The notes under the pieces: model-generated
What the model was told of the DNA's origin: nothing
What the model saw: the letters and a program-made list of their open reading frames with translations, nothing else
Databases searched by the model: none
Origin: Bdellovibrionia bacterium
GTDB taxonomy: Bacteria > Bdellovibrionota > Bdellovibrionia > Bdellovibrionales > JAGQZY01
NCBI GenBank assembly: GCA_030424715.1
Contig: JAUHWH010000001.1
Coordinates: 62,001 to 126,000, forward strand
Length of the DNA stretch: 64,000 nucleotides
Direction of reading: 5' to 3'
Made by a program: the position numbers and the translations under genes
Shown here: positions 8,991 through 17,336 of the stretch, piece by piece
How the letters are laid out: each line of letters opens with the position of its first letter
Position numbering within the stretch: the stretch's first letter is position 1

Positions 8991-9701
8991 ATGACTTGGT
9001 TTGTTCACCACGACGAAAAAATATTAGGCCCCTTCTCCACTGAAAAGATCCTCAAGGATCTAAAAGATGGAGAAATCAGCTATGGTGCCTATATATGGTC
9101 AAAAGGCCAAGTGGAGTGGGTCCCGGTCTCCGACTGGGAAAACAGCCTCGATGAGCTCACCGCCAAAGCCAATGGCGAAAATCACAAATGGCAATTGCGC
9201 ACCCCTAAAAAAGTGATCGAGGACTTAGACTTTAACCAAGTCGTTGATCACCTGAAAAATCTCGAGAACTTTCAGATGGTGGCCGTCGCCCCCGCCGACT
9301 CCACAGAATGGACCCCGGTCTATTCATCGTATCGCTTTATGGAAGCTTTAAATATGTCTCGTCGCAACTTTTTGCGAGCCCCCTTGATGGGTTTAGCTAA
9401 AATCACTCGCGACGCCTCACGGTTTTCCTATGTCGTTAAAACAGCGACCATTGGACAAGGTGGTATCGGCGTGTATGGGCTAGGGCCCAATTTCGAACCG
9501 GGGACCCATATCAGCATGCGCATCGAAAGCGAAGACATCAACGCCCCAATCACAGTCAGCGGCACCGTCGTCTACAACACCGCCGACGGCTTCATTGGCA
9601 TCCGCTTTGGCGAAATGCAGGCCGAATCCACCGGAGTAATCATCGACTACATGAAGCGCTTTCAAGAAGCGGATGATGTGGTTGAGAAGAAGGCTTCATA
9701 G
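8991..9701 (+). CDS. GYF_2-PilZ domain protein
   Basis: A 236-residue soluble protein. Residues 2-50 form a GYF_2-type domain (TWFVHHDEKILGPFSTEKI, then the conserved WSKGQVEWVPVSDW). The C-terminal 110 residues look like PilZ, the c-di-GMP-binding fold: MSRRNFLRAP carries the Arg-rich loop, and TATIGQGGIGVYG stands where DxSxxG is expected. The second motif is altered, so c-di-GMP binding is uncertain. The ATG at 8991 has SD AGGGG 5 nt upstream, better than a TTG 18 nt earlier. It is divergent from the lptC operon. Confidence 0.75.
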   Translation: MTWFVHHDEKILGPFSTEKILKDLKDGEISYGAYIWSKGQVEWVPVSDWENSLDELTAKANGENHKWQLRTPKKVIEDLDFNQVVDHLKNLENFQMVAVAPADSTEWTPVYSSYRFMEALNMSRRNFLRAPLMGLAKITRDASRFSYVVKTATIGQGGIGVYGLGPNFEPGTHISMRIESEDINAPITVSGTVVYNTADGFIGIRFGEMQAESTGVIIDYMKRFQEADDVVEKKAS

Positions 9702-9824
9702 GCCAGTCCCAGGGGCTTTATATTTCCTACCAGAGCGCGCCCTAAGGACAGAAGCATTGTTCCACCAAACAAAGACTATTACATGCCCACTTTGGAATTC
9801 AAATATTCTTGCAAAACAAGAGTT

Positions 9825-10979
9825 CTATTTCGCGGCTTTGAGAAGTAGGGATACCATTACCACTGTTCCAGAGGGACCAGTCTTTTTAATCAGAATATCG
9901 CCCCCCCATTCATTTAGGTCCTTTTTCGCAAGGAATAGGCCCAACCCATTGCCACCTTTTTTGGAAGACACTAGGATTTTCTGCCCAACCTCTGCAAGAA
10001 TAGAATCAGGAAACCCCGATCCATTGTCAGAAATCTCCAAGAAGACCCTTGATTCATCTTTAAATGCAGAAAGATCCAGGAGAAGAACATCTCCTTCTGT
10101 TGACTCAAATGCATTATCTATCAAGTTAGACAAGGTTCTCTTGAACTTGTTTTCGTGCCCAAGTACATTGCAAACATTATTATCAAATCTGATAGAGCAA
10201 TTGATAGCTGCGGCATCTCGATACAACGAGCTTTTTTCCGAAATGACTTCTGAAATCGCATCTACCAAGTTGAAAGAAACATTTTTAAAACTGTCTATAT
10301 CCAGGGTTCCATCCAGTATTGTGCGTGAAATCTCTGACAGTCGAATAGTTGCTTTATCGAGGTAGTCCTTTAACCGATCTTCATTAAGCTCTAGATTAGA
10401 CGAGCCGATCAGGCGTAGCATGCCGATGGGGGAGGTCAGGTCGTGGGCTATGGCTCTCATGTTGAGAGCTAGCTCCCTCTCCCTCTCCGCAGCAAGTGAT
10501 AAGCGCTTGTCGACAAAATGGAAAAAGAAAAAGATAGCTCCCGCAGCAATAAATCTTACGAACCAAAGTATAAGGGAGAATTCAAACTGGGTGGGAACGA
10601 CATATTGAAATACCCATGAGTTCCCGTCTTTGCTTACCAATGATCCCGAATATGGAATCCCAAATAGAAAAAATGGAGTCGGCAAACAGTCCTCTTCTAT
10701 AGCTGACTTGTAGACGACAAACGCCCGCTCTATCCCAACAACCTCCAACGTGACACACTTTAACAACCCGCCTTTTTCAAGGTTTCGAACAAGAACTGAT
10801 GCATTCTGAAAATCAGAGTCATACAGCCCGGCATCAAGAGACTCATTCAAAATCTTTGCTACTCTATTGCCATGCGACTTCAAAACCACATAAAAGACAC
10901 CTTGCACTCCCAGAAAAATCCCTGCCGAAATGAAAAGACGGATCACCCACTTGTTAAAAAATGATAATCCTTTTCTCAC
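9825..10979 (-). CDS. Membrane sensor histidine kinase
   Basis: A 384-residue kinase. TM1 lies at about residues 12-32, followed by an extracytoplasmic region of about 100 residues without a recognised domain, TM2 at about 135-155, the DHp helix with H-box AIAHDLTSPIG (His 179), N-box NLIDNAFES, G1 DNGSGFP and G2 GNGLGLFLAKK. The chosen GTG overlaps the stop of the YcaO-like gene as GTGA; a longer version would overlap by about 60 nt. No response regulator is adjacent. Linkage to the peptide-binding-like and YcaO-like genes suggests sensing of a peptide or of the YcaO product, which is inference. Confidence 0.85.
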   Translation of the reverse strand: MRKGLSFFNKWVIRLFISAGIFLGVQGVFYVVLKSHGNRVAKILNESLDAGLYDSDFQNASVLVRNLEKGGLLKCVTLEVVGIERAFVVYKSAIEEDCLPTPFFLFGIPYSGSLVSKDGNSWVFQYVVPTQFEFSLILWFVRFIAAGAIFFFFHFVDKRLSLAAERERELALNMRAIAHDLTSPIGMLRLIGSSNLELNEDRLKDYLDKATIRLSEISRTILDGTLDIDSFKNVSFNLVDAISEVISEKSSLYRDAAAINCSIRFDNNVCNVLGHENKFKRTLSNLIDNAFESTEGDVLLLDLSAFKDESRVFLEISDNGSGFPDSILAEVGQKILVSSKKGGNGLGLFLAKKDLNEWGGDILIKKTGPSGTVVMVSLLLKAAK

Positions 10980-11821
10980 AACTTTACCTGCAGCTCGTCG
11001 TTTTTGAATTGAAACCCTTGAACAAAAGACCGACATAAAATGAGCCCCATGAAAGACTCTACTTCTTGCCAGGAAATCTTTGGCAAGAAAATCTCGCCGA
11101 TAGTTGGAACATCGTTTTTTAACAAGGCATCCACCTGATCGCCATTCTCCGAAATATCAGAGAGGACGGAGTGATGAGAATTTATTTGAAGGTTATAGGG
11201 GTAATTATTCATATTCTGCAAAATAAAGAGATTTCTCCTAGCCTCAATAAAAGAGTGTGCTAGGGCTTCTGATAGACTATCTCTCACGGCCGATCCTGTG
11301 ACAAAATGAGTTCCAATACGACAAGTTACGATACCAAAAAAAACTTCCTCCAGTGCGCCCGAAAAATTGCAATAGTTAACTTTCACCACGTAGGCACCAT
11401 TATGCTCGGAAAATGCTGCGTAAATGCCTAGATCGTAATCCAGCAAGTCCACAGAACAAACCGAGCACCTACCCTCCGCAACTAACAACTTTACGTACCT
11501 TTCAACGGCCTCAGCATTCGATCTACGAATAGTTTCATTTAAGCCAAAACCAGCAGCCATACAGTCGGTTGAGTTGATAAAATCAAACCTAAATTTACTC
11601 GTACCACTAAACTTTTCAAAAAAAATTCTCTCTACCGCTTCAGAACAGGCTTTATTAACGGAGATCTGCTTTTCAACATCAGTTCCTGACGACATTATTT
11701 TTGATTTTCTAAAAAGTAGAGTAGTATTAAATATATTATATGGAGCAGTTGCAAATTCAAGTACCTGCTCATACACAACAGGTAGTTCTCCAAAGCATTC
11801 AAACACCTTAATTTTTGTCAT
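10976..11821 (-). CDS. Divergent YcaO-domain protein
   Basis: A 281-residue cytoplasmic protein with the three ATP-binding signatures of YcaO enzymes in order: NKACSEAVER (56-65), STDCMAAGFG followed by NAEAVER (84-108), and SLSEALAHSFIEARR (182-196). YcaO proteins use ATP to activate peptide backbone amides, forming azolines, thioamides or amidines in RiPPs. The usual final Gln/Arg pattern is changed (EARR), and the C-terminal PxPxP tail of cyclodehydratases is absent. No partner E1-like protein or obvious precursor peptide is nearby. It overlaps the upstream peptide-binding-like gene by 14 bp. The fold assignment is by motif only; the reaction is unknown. Confidence 0.7.
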   Translation of the reverse strand: MTKIKVFECFGELPVVYEQVLEFATAPYNIFNTTLLFRKSKIMSSGTDVEKQISVNKACSEAVERIFFEKFSGTSKFRFDFINSTDCMAAGFGLNETIRRSNAEAVERYVKLLVAEGRCSVCSVDLLDYDLGIYAAFSEHNGAYVVKVNYCNFSGALEEVFFGIVTCRIGTHFVTGSAVRDSLSEALAHSFIEARRNLFILQNMNNYPYNLQINSHHSVLSDISENGDQVDALLKNDVPTIGEIFLPKISWQEVESFMGLILCRSFVQGFQFKNDELQVKL

Positions 11822-13382
11822 CGACTCTTATAAACTCTGGAGCGGGATAAAGAGCCGAGCTCGATACGGACTCAATGTCTATACTTTTCGAATACATAAA
11901 TGATATGGATCGATGAGAAATCGGCATCAACAGCCCTCCAGAAATGATAATATCGTGTAGCTTGGTTCTTTGATCACCAGTCAAAGGCCCCTTATGATTT
12001 TTTAAGTTGCGGGACACAAAACTGCAAACTCGCCCCTTGTAATCCGAGTACCTAACACCTAGTTCCGAGCAGAAAATCATATCGAGTAGCGAAAAATACG
12101 GGATCGAGCCAAGGTTTACTGATGTAATCCTAATATCAAAAGGCTTGATATTGTCTTGACTGATCGGGGTGTGCCTTTCTTTGTCGTACAACTGTATTTC
12201 AAAATTCATTTTTTCGGCTATTAGTTTGAATATCTCCAGCAATTTTTCTCTGCGGGCATCCGGTAAAACCGTAGAAATTGAAACAATAGCCTTCTGCTTT
12301 TTTTTAAAAGACCAGGGTTCAATTTTATTATTCCTGTAATACTCTTTAAAGTAGTCGACCTGATCGAGAGGAAAAAAACTATTGGCAGAGACCGAAGAGG
12401 CATCTGAGTACCTAAATTTCTGTTTCAAATTATACAACAGAAAGAAAAAATATTTCCGAGCATCGGCAGATTGGAAAATTGACTTATTCCATATTGGAAG
12501 TGAAACGTTGACAGTAAAAGTAGGCGTTCCTCGAATAACCCGCACATCATCCCGCTCTGGTAACCTCTCATTAAGCTGCGCCACAAAGTGCCCCCCTGGC
12601 GTGCCAATCTGATCAATCGAAGGTACGATTTTAAACTTAACTTTTTTGAAGTCTGGCTCTGGCGCATTGGAACCATTCCTATATACTAGAACAATCTCTT
12701 CATCTGATATTACGTCAAGAACCTTATAGGTGCCGCTAGACACGACACTCCGCTCGCTTGCCCAAGAAACTCGGTCGTCCTTAAAATTCCCTTCACAGAG
12801 GTAGCCAAAATACGGATCCGACAATCGTTCAAAAAGGTGTTCTGGGCGCTGTCTAAACTTAAAAATCAATTGATTACCCTTGAAAGAAATCCCACTAATT
12901 GAAGACGAACTTTTTTCTTTCAGCTTTTCTGCCTCGAGTAGTTTTTCGAATTCAAGCAATCGCCCTTGCTCAGCATATTTCCGCAATGACCCCGTCAGGA
13001 TCCCCGCATAAGACTCGGCCGTGATTCTCTCGCCAGATTCACAGGTTAAATTGTCTCGGAGAGTAAAAACCCAGGTCAACTTATCTAATGATGTATTTAG
13101 GCTTTTCGCCAAGTGTAAATTAAACTTTCCAACATTATCTGCTCGGACCAGTGTGCCAATAAGATTGGTCATCAGAACGTGGTTTCTAAAGTAGTCACTT
13201 TTTAAAATATTGAACGAAAACGGTTTCTTTTGATGGAGAAAATAGGTCAGCTCGGCATTAGCAGTGGCTCTATCTTCTTTGGTTCCCGCCGTTCCAGAGG
13301 TTAGCTGAGGCCAAAATCTCAACATTAGAAGGAATGAAAATAGACTCACAATCAGACAGATCAACCACCACGTCGTTTTCAC
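11808..13382 (-). CDS. Membrane-anchored SBP_bac_5-like (oligopeptide-binding) protein
   Basis: A 524-residue protein beginning with a hydrophobic anchor (WWLICLIVSLFSFLLML) and no lipobox. It then shows family 5 periplasmic binding-protein features: LIGTLVRADN, HLAKSLNTSLDKLTWVFTLRDNLTCE (the typical YTFHLR-like segment), and TAESYAGILTG matching the ADDV..S region. The C-terminal third is divergent. SBP_bac_5 proteins bind peptides, usually for ABC importers, but no permease or ATPase gene is here, so it may sense or deliver a peptide. The GTG at 13382 is chosen because SD AAGGGG lies 6 nt before it. It overlaps the upstream gene by 113 nt. Confidence 0.75.
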   Translation of the reverse strand: MKTTWWLICLIVSLFSFLLMLRFWPQLTSGTAGTKEDRATANAELTYFLHQKKPFSFNILKSDYFRNHVLMTNLIGTLVRADNVGKFNLHLAKSLNTSLDKLTWVFTLRDNLTCESGERITAESYAGILTGSLRKYAEQGRLLEFEKLLEAEKLKEKSSSSISGISFKGNQLIFKFRQRPEHLFERLSDPYFGYLCEGNFKDDRVSWASERSVVSSGTYKVLDVISDEEIVLVYRNGSNAPEPDFKKVKFKIVPSIDQIGTPGGHFVAQLNERLPERDDVRVIRGTPTFTVNVSLPIWNKSIFQSADARKYFFFLLYNLKQKFRYSDASSVSANSFFPLDQVDYFKEYYRNNKIEPWSFKKKQKAIVSISTVLPDARREKLLEIFKLIAEKMNFEIQLYDKERHTPISQDNIKPFDIRITSVNLGSIPYFSLLDMIFCSELGVRYSDYKGRVCSFVSRNLKNHKGPLTGDQRTKLHDIIISGGLLMPISHRSISFMYSKSIDIESVSSSALYPAPEFIRVDDKN

Positions 13383-13614
13383 TAACAACCCCTTCACTCA
13401 CTAAATGTACACACTCGTTCGAATCTAGGAAAGAATAGTAACTTTTTTCATCAGTGAACTGAAGCAACATACGCTCATCGTTGCCACTAATTTTCCCCAC
13501 TCCATCAATGGTTTCACCAAGGTCTCCAGGAAGCACCTCAGGCCCTCGGTGCCCCAAGGCGACATGTGGCAATATTAGAGGGATTAACAAGAAGAGTTTG
13601 TTTAAAAAAAGCAT
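13270..13614 (-). CDS. Small exported protein, unknown
   Basis: A 114-residue protein with a clear signal peptide (LNKLFLLIPLILPHVALG) and a mature part of about 93 residues with two Cys (NECVHLV and LSDCESI) that could pair. SD GGAGG is 5 nt from the ATG, and a plausible promoter lies at 13656-13684. Its last 37 codons overlap the peptide-binding-like gene in another frame. It is probably the first gene of the block running to 9825. I recognise no family. A signal peptide makes it an unlikely YcaO substrate. Confidence 0.65.
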   Translation of the reverse strand: MLFLNKLFLLIPLILPHVALGHRGPEVLPGDLGETIDGVGKISGNDERMLLQFTDEKSYYSFLDSNECVHLVSEGVVSENDVVVDLSDCESIFIPSNVEILASANLWNGGNQRR

Positions 13615-13655
13615 AGAGCCTCCGGTTGAGTCAAAGTGGGGTAACCAAGGGAATT

Positions 13656-13684
13656 TGGATATGCAAAATCTACTCTGCCGTCAA
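13656..13684 (-). promoter_or_regulatory. Candidate promoter of the YcaO / peptide-binding block
   Basis: On the minus strand TTGACG (13684-13679, 5 of 6 to the -35 consensus) is spaced 17 nt from TATCCA (13661-13656, 3 of 6 to -10), about 42 nt ahead of the ATG at 13614. It is the best match in this gap. Confidence 0.4.
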
Positions 13685-13797
13685 GCACTAAACATTATTT
13701 ATATACCAATTACATCTCTAAGTAACTAATTTTACTAAATTCAATAGTGTTGCGACCCGCAGAGCAGCCTTCGCTTAGGTTTCCCCCCACCTTAGCT

Positions 13798-14364
13798 CTA
13801 CCGATTTTCGGACGGCAGGGTGACTTCAACATAAGAAGGCATTTCACAACGAAACTGGCGGACATTACCGGCACCAATATCGGTGTGTCCCTCATACATG
13901 AATGAGGCATCAAGATCGTTAGTGATCATAGTGAACAGCAAGTCGTCGTCCTTCCCTTCAGTCCCATGGCCATGGCGAAAAGCATAAGATAAGTGGTAGC
14001 GACCGATCTGCCCTTCTTTTTCCATATAAGGTGTCGTATTTCTAATTATACTATCGACAGCGTCTTTTGTAAGGTGTTTCGAAGAATCTTTTTGATAATA
14101 TTTAAATGAAGCATCAAGGATGGGAGTTTCCTCATAGTTGGATTTCTTAATGAACTCTTTGCCCTGCATGTGTTTTACATCGGAACCATCATTGTACGAG
14201 GTACTCGTCTGCTGGATAACCAAGATCATTATTGATCCTGGCTCAGGGTTGATTTCTTGACAGATGATTTGTGCGCGAGTTTCTTTGTCAGAGGATTCTC
14301 CCGCGAGCGCCAGAAAGCCCGCTGCTAAAGACAAGATAGTCACTAAAAGGTTCATCAAATACAT
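13798..14364 (-). CDS. Exported protein, tandem paralogue 2
   Basis: A 188-residue protein with signal peptide LLVTILSLAAGFLALA and two conserved Cys (QIICQEINPEPG near the N terminus and RQFRCEMPSY near the C terminus) that probably form a disulfide. It is a close paralogue of the next gene upstream: long stretches such as DGSDVKHMQGKEFIKKSNY and IGAGNVRQFRCEMPSYVEV are nearly identical in both. SD AAGGA is 9 nt from the first ATG; a second ATG 9 nt in matches the paralogue's start. No family recognised. The tandem copy implies a fairly recent duplication. Confidence 0.75.
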   Translation of the reverse strand: MYLMNLLVTILSLAAGFLALAGESSDKETRAQIICQEINPEPGSIMILVIQQTSTSYNDGSDVKHMQGKEFIKKSNYEETPILDASFKYYQKDSSKHLTKDAVDSIIRNTTPYMEKEGQIGRYHLSYAFRHGHGTEGKDDDLLFTMITNDLDASFMYEGHTDIGAGNVRQFRCEMPSYVEVTLPSENR

Positions 14365-14465
14365 ACTTTTTTATCCTTTAATAGTTTTATGGGAGTTAGC
14401 TGTTATAAGATATCCGGTTGGCAGCTGTGCGAGGCAGGTATGCCTCACAGAGCCATCGATAAAGA

Positions 14466-15053
14466 TTAGTACTCAGCGGAAGTGTACTCTTCGCCATCTA
14501 CGGCTTCGGTTGGCAGGGTCACTTCAACATAAGAAGGCATTTCACAACGAAACTGGCGGATATTACCAGCACCGATTTCGGTGTGTCCTTCACGCATGAA
14601 TACGCCCTCGAGGTCAGTGGTAGCAAACTGAAGACGTAAATCATCGCTCTTGTCTTGAGTCCCTTCGCCGTAACGGAAACCATAGGTCAGGTTGTAACGA
14701 CCGATTTGCCCAACTTTTTCCATATAGGGAGTCGAGTTTCTAATTATTTTATCAACAGCATCTTTCTCTAGATATTCCGAAGAATCCTTTTGGAAATATT
14801 TAACTGAAGCATCAAGAATGGGTGTTTTTTTGTAGTTTGATTTCTTAACGAACTCTTTACCCTGCATGTGTTTCACTTCACTGCCGTCGTTGTACAAGGT
14901 GCTCGTCTGCTGAATAAGCATAATCATTATTGGTCCCGGCTCAGGGTTGATTTCTTGACAGACGATCTCCGCTCGAGTTTCTTTTCCCGATGATGATACT
15001 GCTAAAGCTTGAAAACTCACTACTAAGGATAAAATGCTCACCAAAATATTCAT
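14466..15053 (-). CDS. Exported protein, tandem paralogue 1
   Basis: A 195-residue paralogue of the gene at 13798-14364, with signal peptide LVSILSLVVSFQALA and the same two Cys. Differences cluster in the segment after GRYNLTYGFRYGEGTQ and at the C terminus, which carries an extra acidic and Tyr-rich tail (EAVDGEEYTSAEY). The 101-bp spacer between the copies has its own SD for the second gene. Function unknown. It faces the divergent gene at 15326 across a 272-bp gap containing inverted repeats. A surface or periplasmic role follows only from the signal peptide. Confidence 0.75.
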   Translation of the reverse strand: MNILVSILSLVVSFQALAVSSSGKETRAEIVCQEINPEPGPIMIMLIQQTSTLYNDGSEVKHMQGKEFVKKSNYKKTPILDASVKYFQKDSSEYLEKDAVDKIIRNSTPYMEKVGQIGRYNLTYGFRYGEGTQDKSDDLRLQFATTDLEGVFMREGHTEIGAGNIRQFRCEMPSYVEVTLPTEAVDGEEYTSAEY

Positions 15054-15245
15054 CTGATACCTGCCTTTTCACCCATTGATATTTCAAGGATGGTGCCAAT
15101 GGTTCTAAATAACCGAATTAACGAGCTTTAACTCTAGCACTGCCCTGAGAGGAAGAAAATTGCCCTTGTAAGCCTTACAAACCTGACTACAGTTTTGACA
15201 ATCGAGAACCGAGGATGACTTTTTTTGTCTTATTTCAGATAGTTA

Positions 15246-15305
15246 TCTCATTTTGAGACACAACAATCATTGTTTTTTCGTGATCCGTGAAACTGGCTAT
15301 ATAAT
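15246..15305 (+). promoter_or_regulatory. Inverted repeats and -10 box ahead of the 15326 operon
   Basis: The gap between divergent genes holds TCTCA-ttt-TGAGA (15246-15258), AACAAT-c-ATTGTT (15262-15274) and a perfect TATAAT (15300-15305). The -35 position (15277-15282) is poor, so an activator bound at the inverted repeats is plausible. Transcription would start about 14 nt before the ATG at 15326. Confidence 0.35.
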
Positions 15306-15325
15306 ATAAGGAAGTCGGGGGATTT

Positions 15326-16192
15326 ATGAAACAGCTTATTCTAGCTTCAATTATCGTGAGTCATTGTTGCCTCTCCTTATCCCAAGGGTTTGACCCGACA
15401 GCTATTAATAAAAAAAGAGACGAACTTGTCAAAAAAGTGCGAGACCAGATGGAGCAAGATGATTTCATGGTCTGGCAGATGACCACCGCAGAACAACAGG
15501 GTGATCTAAAAAGCGTTACATATGAACACCAACTTGCGGTATCTCGAAAAAGTCGACGTTCATCAAAGTGTGAACTCGACCCAATTTTAATGGGGAAATT
15601 GATCAATGAAATTAACTTAGCGTGTAAATTCGAACGAGCTCACGGGGCCTGTGAGTCTGCTATTGAGGAGCGAAACAAGACTCAGGGGCAAATCGCACAA
15701 GCTCAACAGTTTAGAAGAACTAATGCGAACTCCTCGGCCGGCTTCTCAGAAGCCAAGCAACTTTTAACGGAGATGATATCTTCCTTGAATTCGATGAAGT
15801 CTGCTTATCGTGCCTGCGAAGGAGCTTTGGGAGGTTACTTCAATGAAGGGTGCTATGCGGCCTATGACAGCGCGTTTGCAGATGAACTTTTAATCCGACA
15901 AATCGCCAACACGTGTACCCCGGATACTGTCGAAAATGCAGTAGAGGAAGTGATCAATCAACTCGCAGATGCCGGAATGCATGGGGATAGCAAGGTTGAG
16001 ATCGCTCAGAAAGCAAAACGACTATACAACCAAGCAAGAGTAGACGCCATAGCATTCGGCGAGACTCTCTTTCAGTACTACAAATCACTTGTTGAAACAT
16101 TTCCAGATAAATTCTCTGACGAAGCGAAGCAGCAATTCTCTGTTCGACCTAAAAGGCGCCCAGCTCACTATCCACAAGACGGGGCGCTGTGA
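15326..16192 (+). CDS. Exported alpha-helical protein, unknown
   Basis: A 288-residue protein with a signal peptide (QLILASIIVSHCCLSLSQG). The mature part is strongly helical and charged, with scattered Cys (SKCELD, LACKFERAHGACES, YRACEGA, EGCYAAY, NTCTPD), which suggests a disulfide-stabilised helical bundle. SD GGGGGA lies before the ATG. The stop overlaps the next gene by 4 bp (GTGA), so the two are co-translated. I recognise no family. It is the first gene of a three-gene plus-strand set that ends at the terminator at 17763. Confidence 0.7.
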   Translation: MKQLILASIIVSHCCLSLSQGFDPTAINKKRDELVKKVRDQMEQDDFMVWQMTTAEQQGDLKSVTYEHQLAVSRKSRRSSKCELDPILMGKLINEINLACKFERAHGACESAIEERNKTQGQIAQAQQFRRTNANSSAGFSEAKQLLTEMISSLNSMKSAYRACEGALGGYFNEGCYAAYDSAFADELLIRQIANTCTPDTVENAVEEVINQLADAGMHGDSKVEIAQKAKRLYNQARVDAIAFGETLFQYYKSLVETFPDKFSDEAKQQFSVRPKRRPAHYPQDGAL

Positions 16193-17274
16193 AAAGAACT
16201 CCATTTCTTATATCTTTTCTAATTTTATTGTCCTCCCTGACCGGGATGGCAAATGACGTAAACCTCGCAGACCTGTACGAATGCAATCAATTCTTTTGCC
16301 CGGGTCAAGAAATTAGCGACGCCGACCGCCGCCTTCATGAAACAGTTGGGGTTATTCCTCCTCCGGCTCCGCCGAGTAACTATGCCCGGCGTAATTTCAG
16401 GATTTCTTCACAAGGGTTTATTACAGCCACCGCTCCAGCAGCGAGTGTTTCCCCGCAGGATGCCATGGGAGAAGCAGCGGCTCTGGCTGCCGACTCTGGT
16501 TCAGAAAGTTCTGGTGGAAAAAATTCGCACTCCGACACTGTTAACGAAAACCCCAATGGTGAGCAGCCCCAGAATTATGGGAGTACCTCGTCGGCGAATC
16601 GGGATGCTCCTGTGCAGACGGCTGCTTTGCAGGTGCAAAATCCTAACGGTAAAGTGACTCGTGTTGGCGGCATGGTTTATGCCGACGATGAGGACAACAA
16701 ACCCAAGCCCATCGAGGCTCCGGGTGAAACCTCAAGTGGGACCCTGGCGCAAACCTTAAACACCGGCACATCCAATGTGGCGGCGAACCGAGGCTTTGAT
16801 ACCGGCGGTGAATCCGATGATTCCGGTGGTGGTCGTAGTATGGCGAGCTCCGGTGGTTCTGGAGCCGGTCAATTTGGAGAGATGGACAACAGCCCGACAC
16901 CCACCCGGTCAACGCCCACGGGCAATAATAGCCTGGGATCGAAGCTGGCTTCGTTGGCCGCGGCCATGGGCTCAAAGTTTATGTCGGCCACTGGACTCGG
17001 TGGAAATCTCGGCTCAAAATCTGGTCAAAACGGAAGTGGCGGAGCACATCGCGGACTGGCCTCGAAAAAAGGCCTCAAGGTTGGCGGCAATGGACAAAGC
17101 ATTGATCCCAACTTGCTAAAAGATCGTTACGGCCGTTATTTGCGAAGCACCGCCAGCCGTATGGAGTTTGGTGCCTCTGATGGCTTTATGTTTGGAAGTA
17201 TGTGCCGGCACTACGCCTCTTACGCAAGAAAGCATCGCATCCCCTATGATGTTGTGGGCTGTCCGAAAAAGTAG
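16189..17274 (+). CDS. Exported Gly/Ser/Asn-rich protein, unknown
   Basis: A 361-residue protein starting at a GTG inside the GTGA overlap with the upstream gene. A signal peptide (PFLISFLILLSSLTGMA) is followed by a short Cys-containing part (LYECNQFFCPG) and a long low-complexity middle of about 200 residues rich in Gly, Ser, Asn and Ala. A more ordered C-terminal part follows from about residue 300 (SIDPNLLKDRYGRYLRSTAS) with two more Cys. The disordered linker suggests a surface-exposed or envelope-spanning protein. No family recognised. Confidence 0.65.
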   Translation: MKRTPFLISFLILLSSLTGMANDVNLADLYECNQFFCPGQEISDADRRLHETVGVIPPPAPPSNYARRNFRISSQGFITATAPAASVSPQDAMGEAAALAADSGSESSGGKNSHSDTVNENPNGEQPQNYGSTSSANRDAPVQTAALQVQNPNGKVTRVGGMVYADDEDNKPKPIEAPGETSSGTLAQTLNTGTSNVAANRGFDTGGESDDSGGGRSMASSGGSGAGQFGEMDNSPTPTRSTPTGNNSLGSKLASLAAAMGSKFMSATGLGGNLGSKSGQNGSGGAHRGLASKKGLKVGGNGQSIDPNLLKDRYGRYLRSTASRMEFGASDGFMFGSMCRHYASYARKHRIPYDVVGCPKK

Positions 17275-17336
17275 CCCTTATGATTGTGATTCGCACGCTT
17301 CATTGCTAACATTTGCATATTACGAAAGGCCTTATC

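Noticed and set aside
9702-9824. RiPP precursor gene for the YcaO-like enzyme
   Set aside because: Neither this gap nor 13615-13797 contains a short frame with SD and a Cys/Ser/Thr-rich core.
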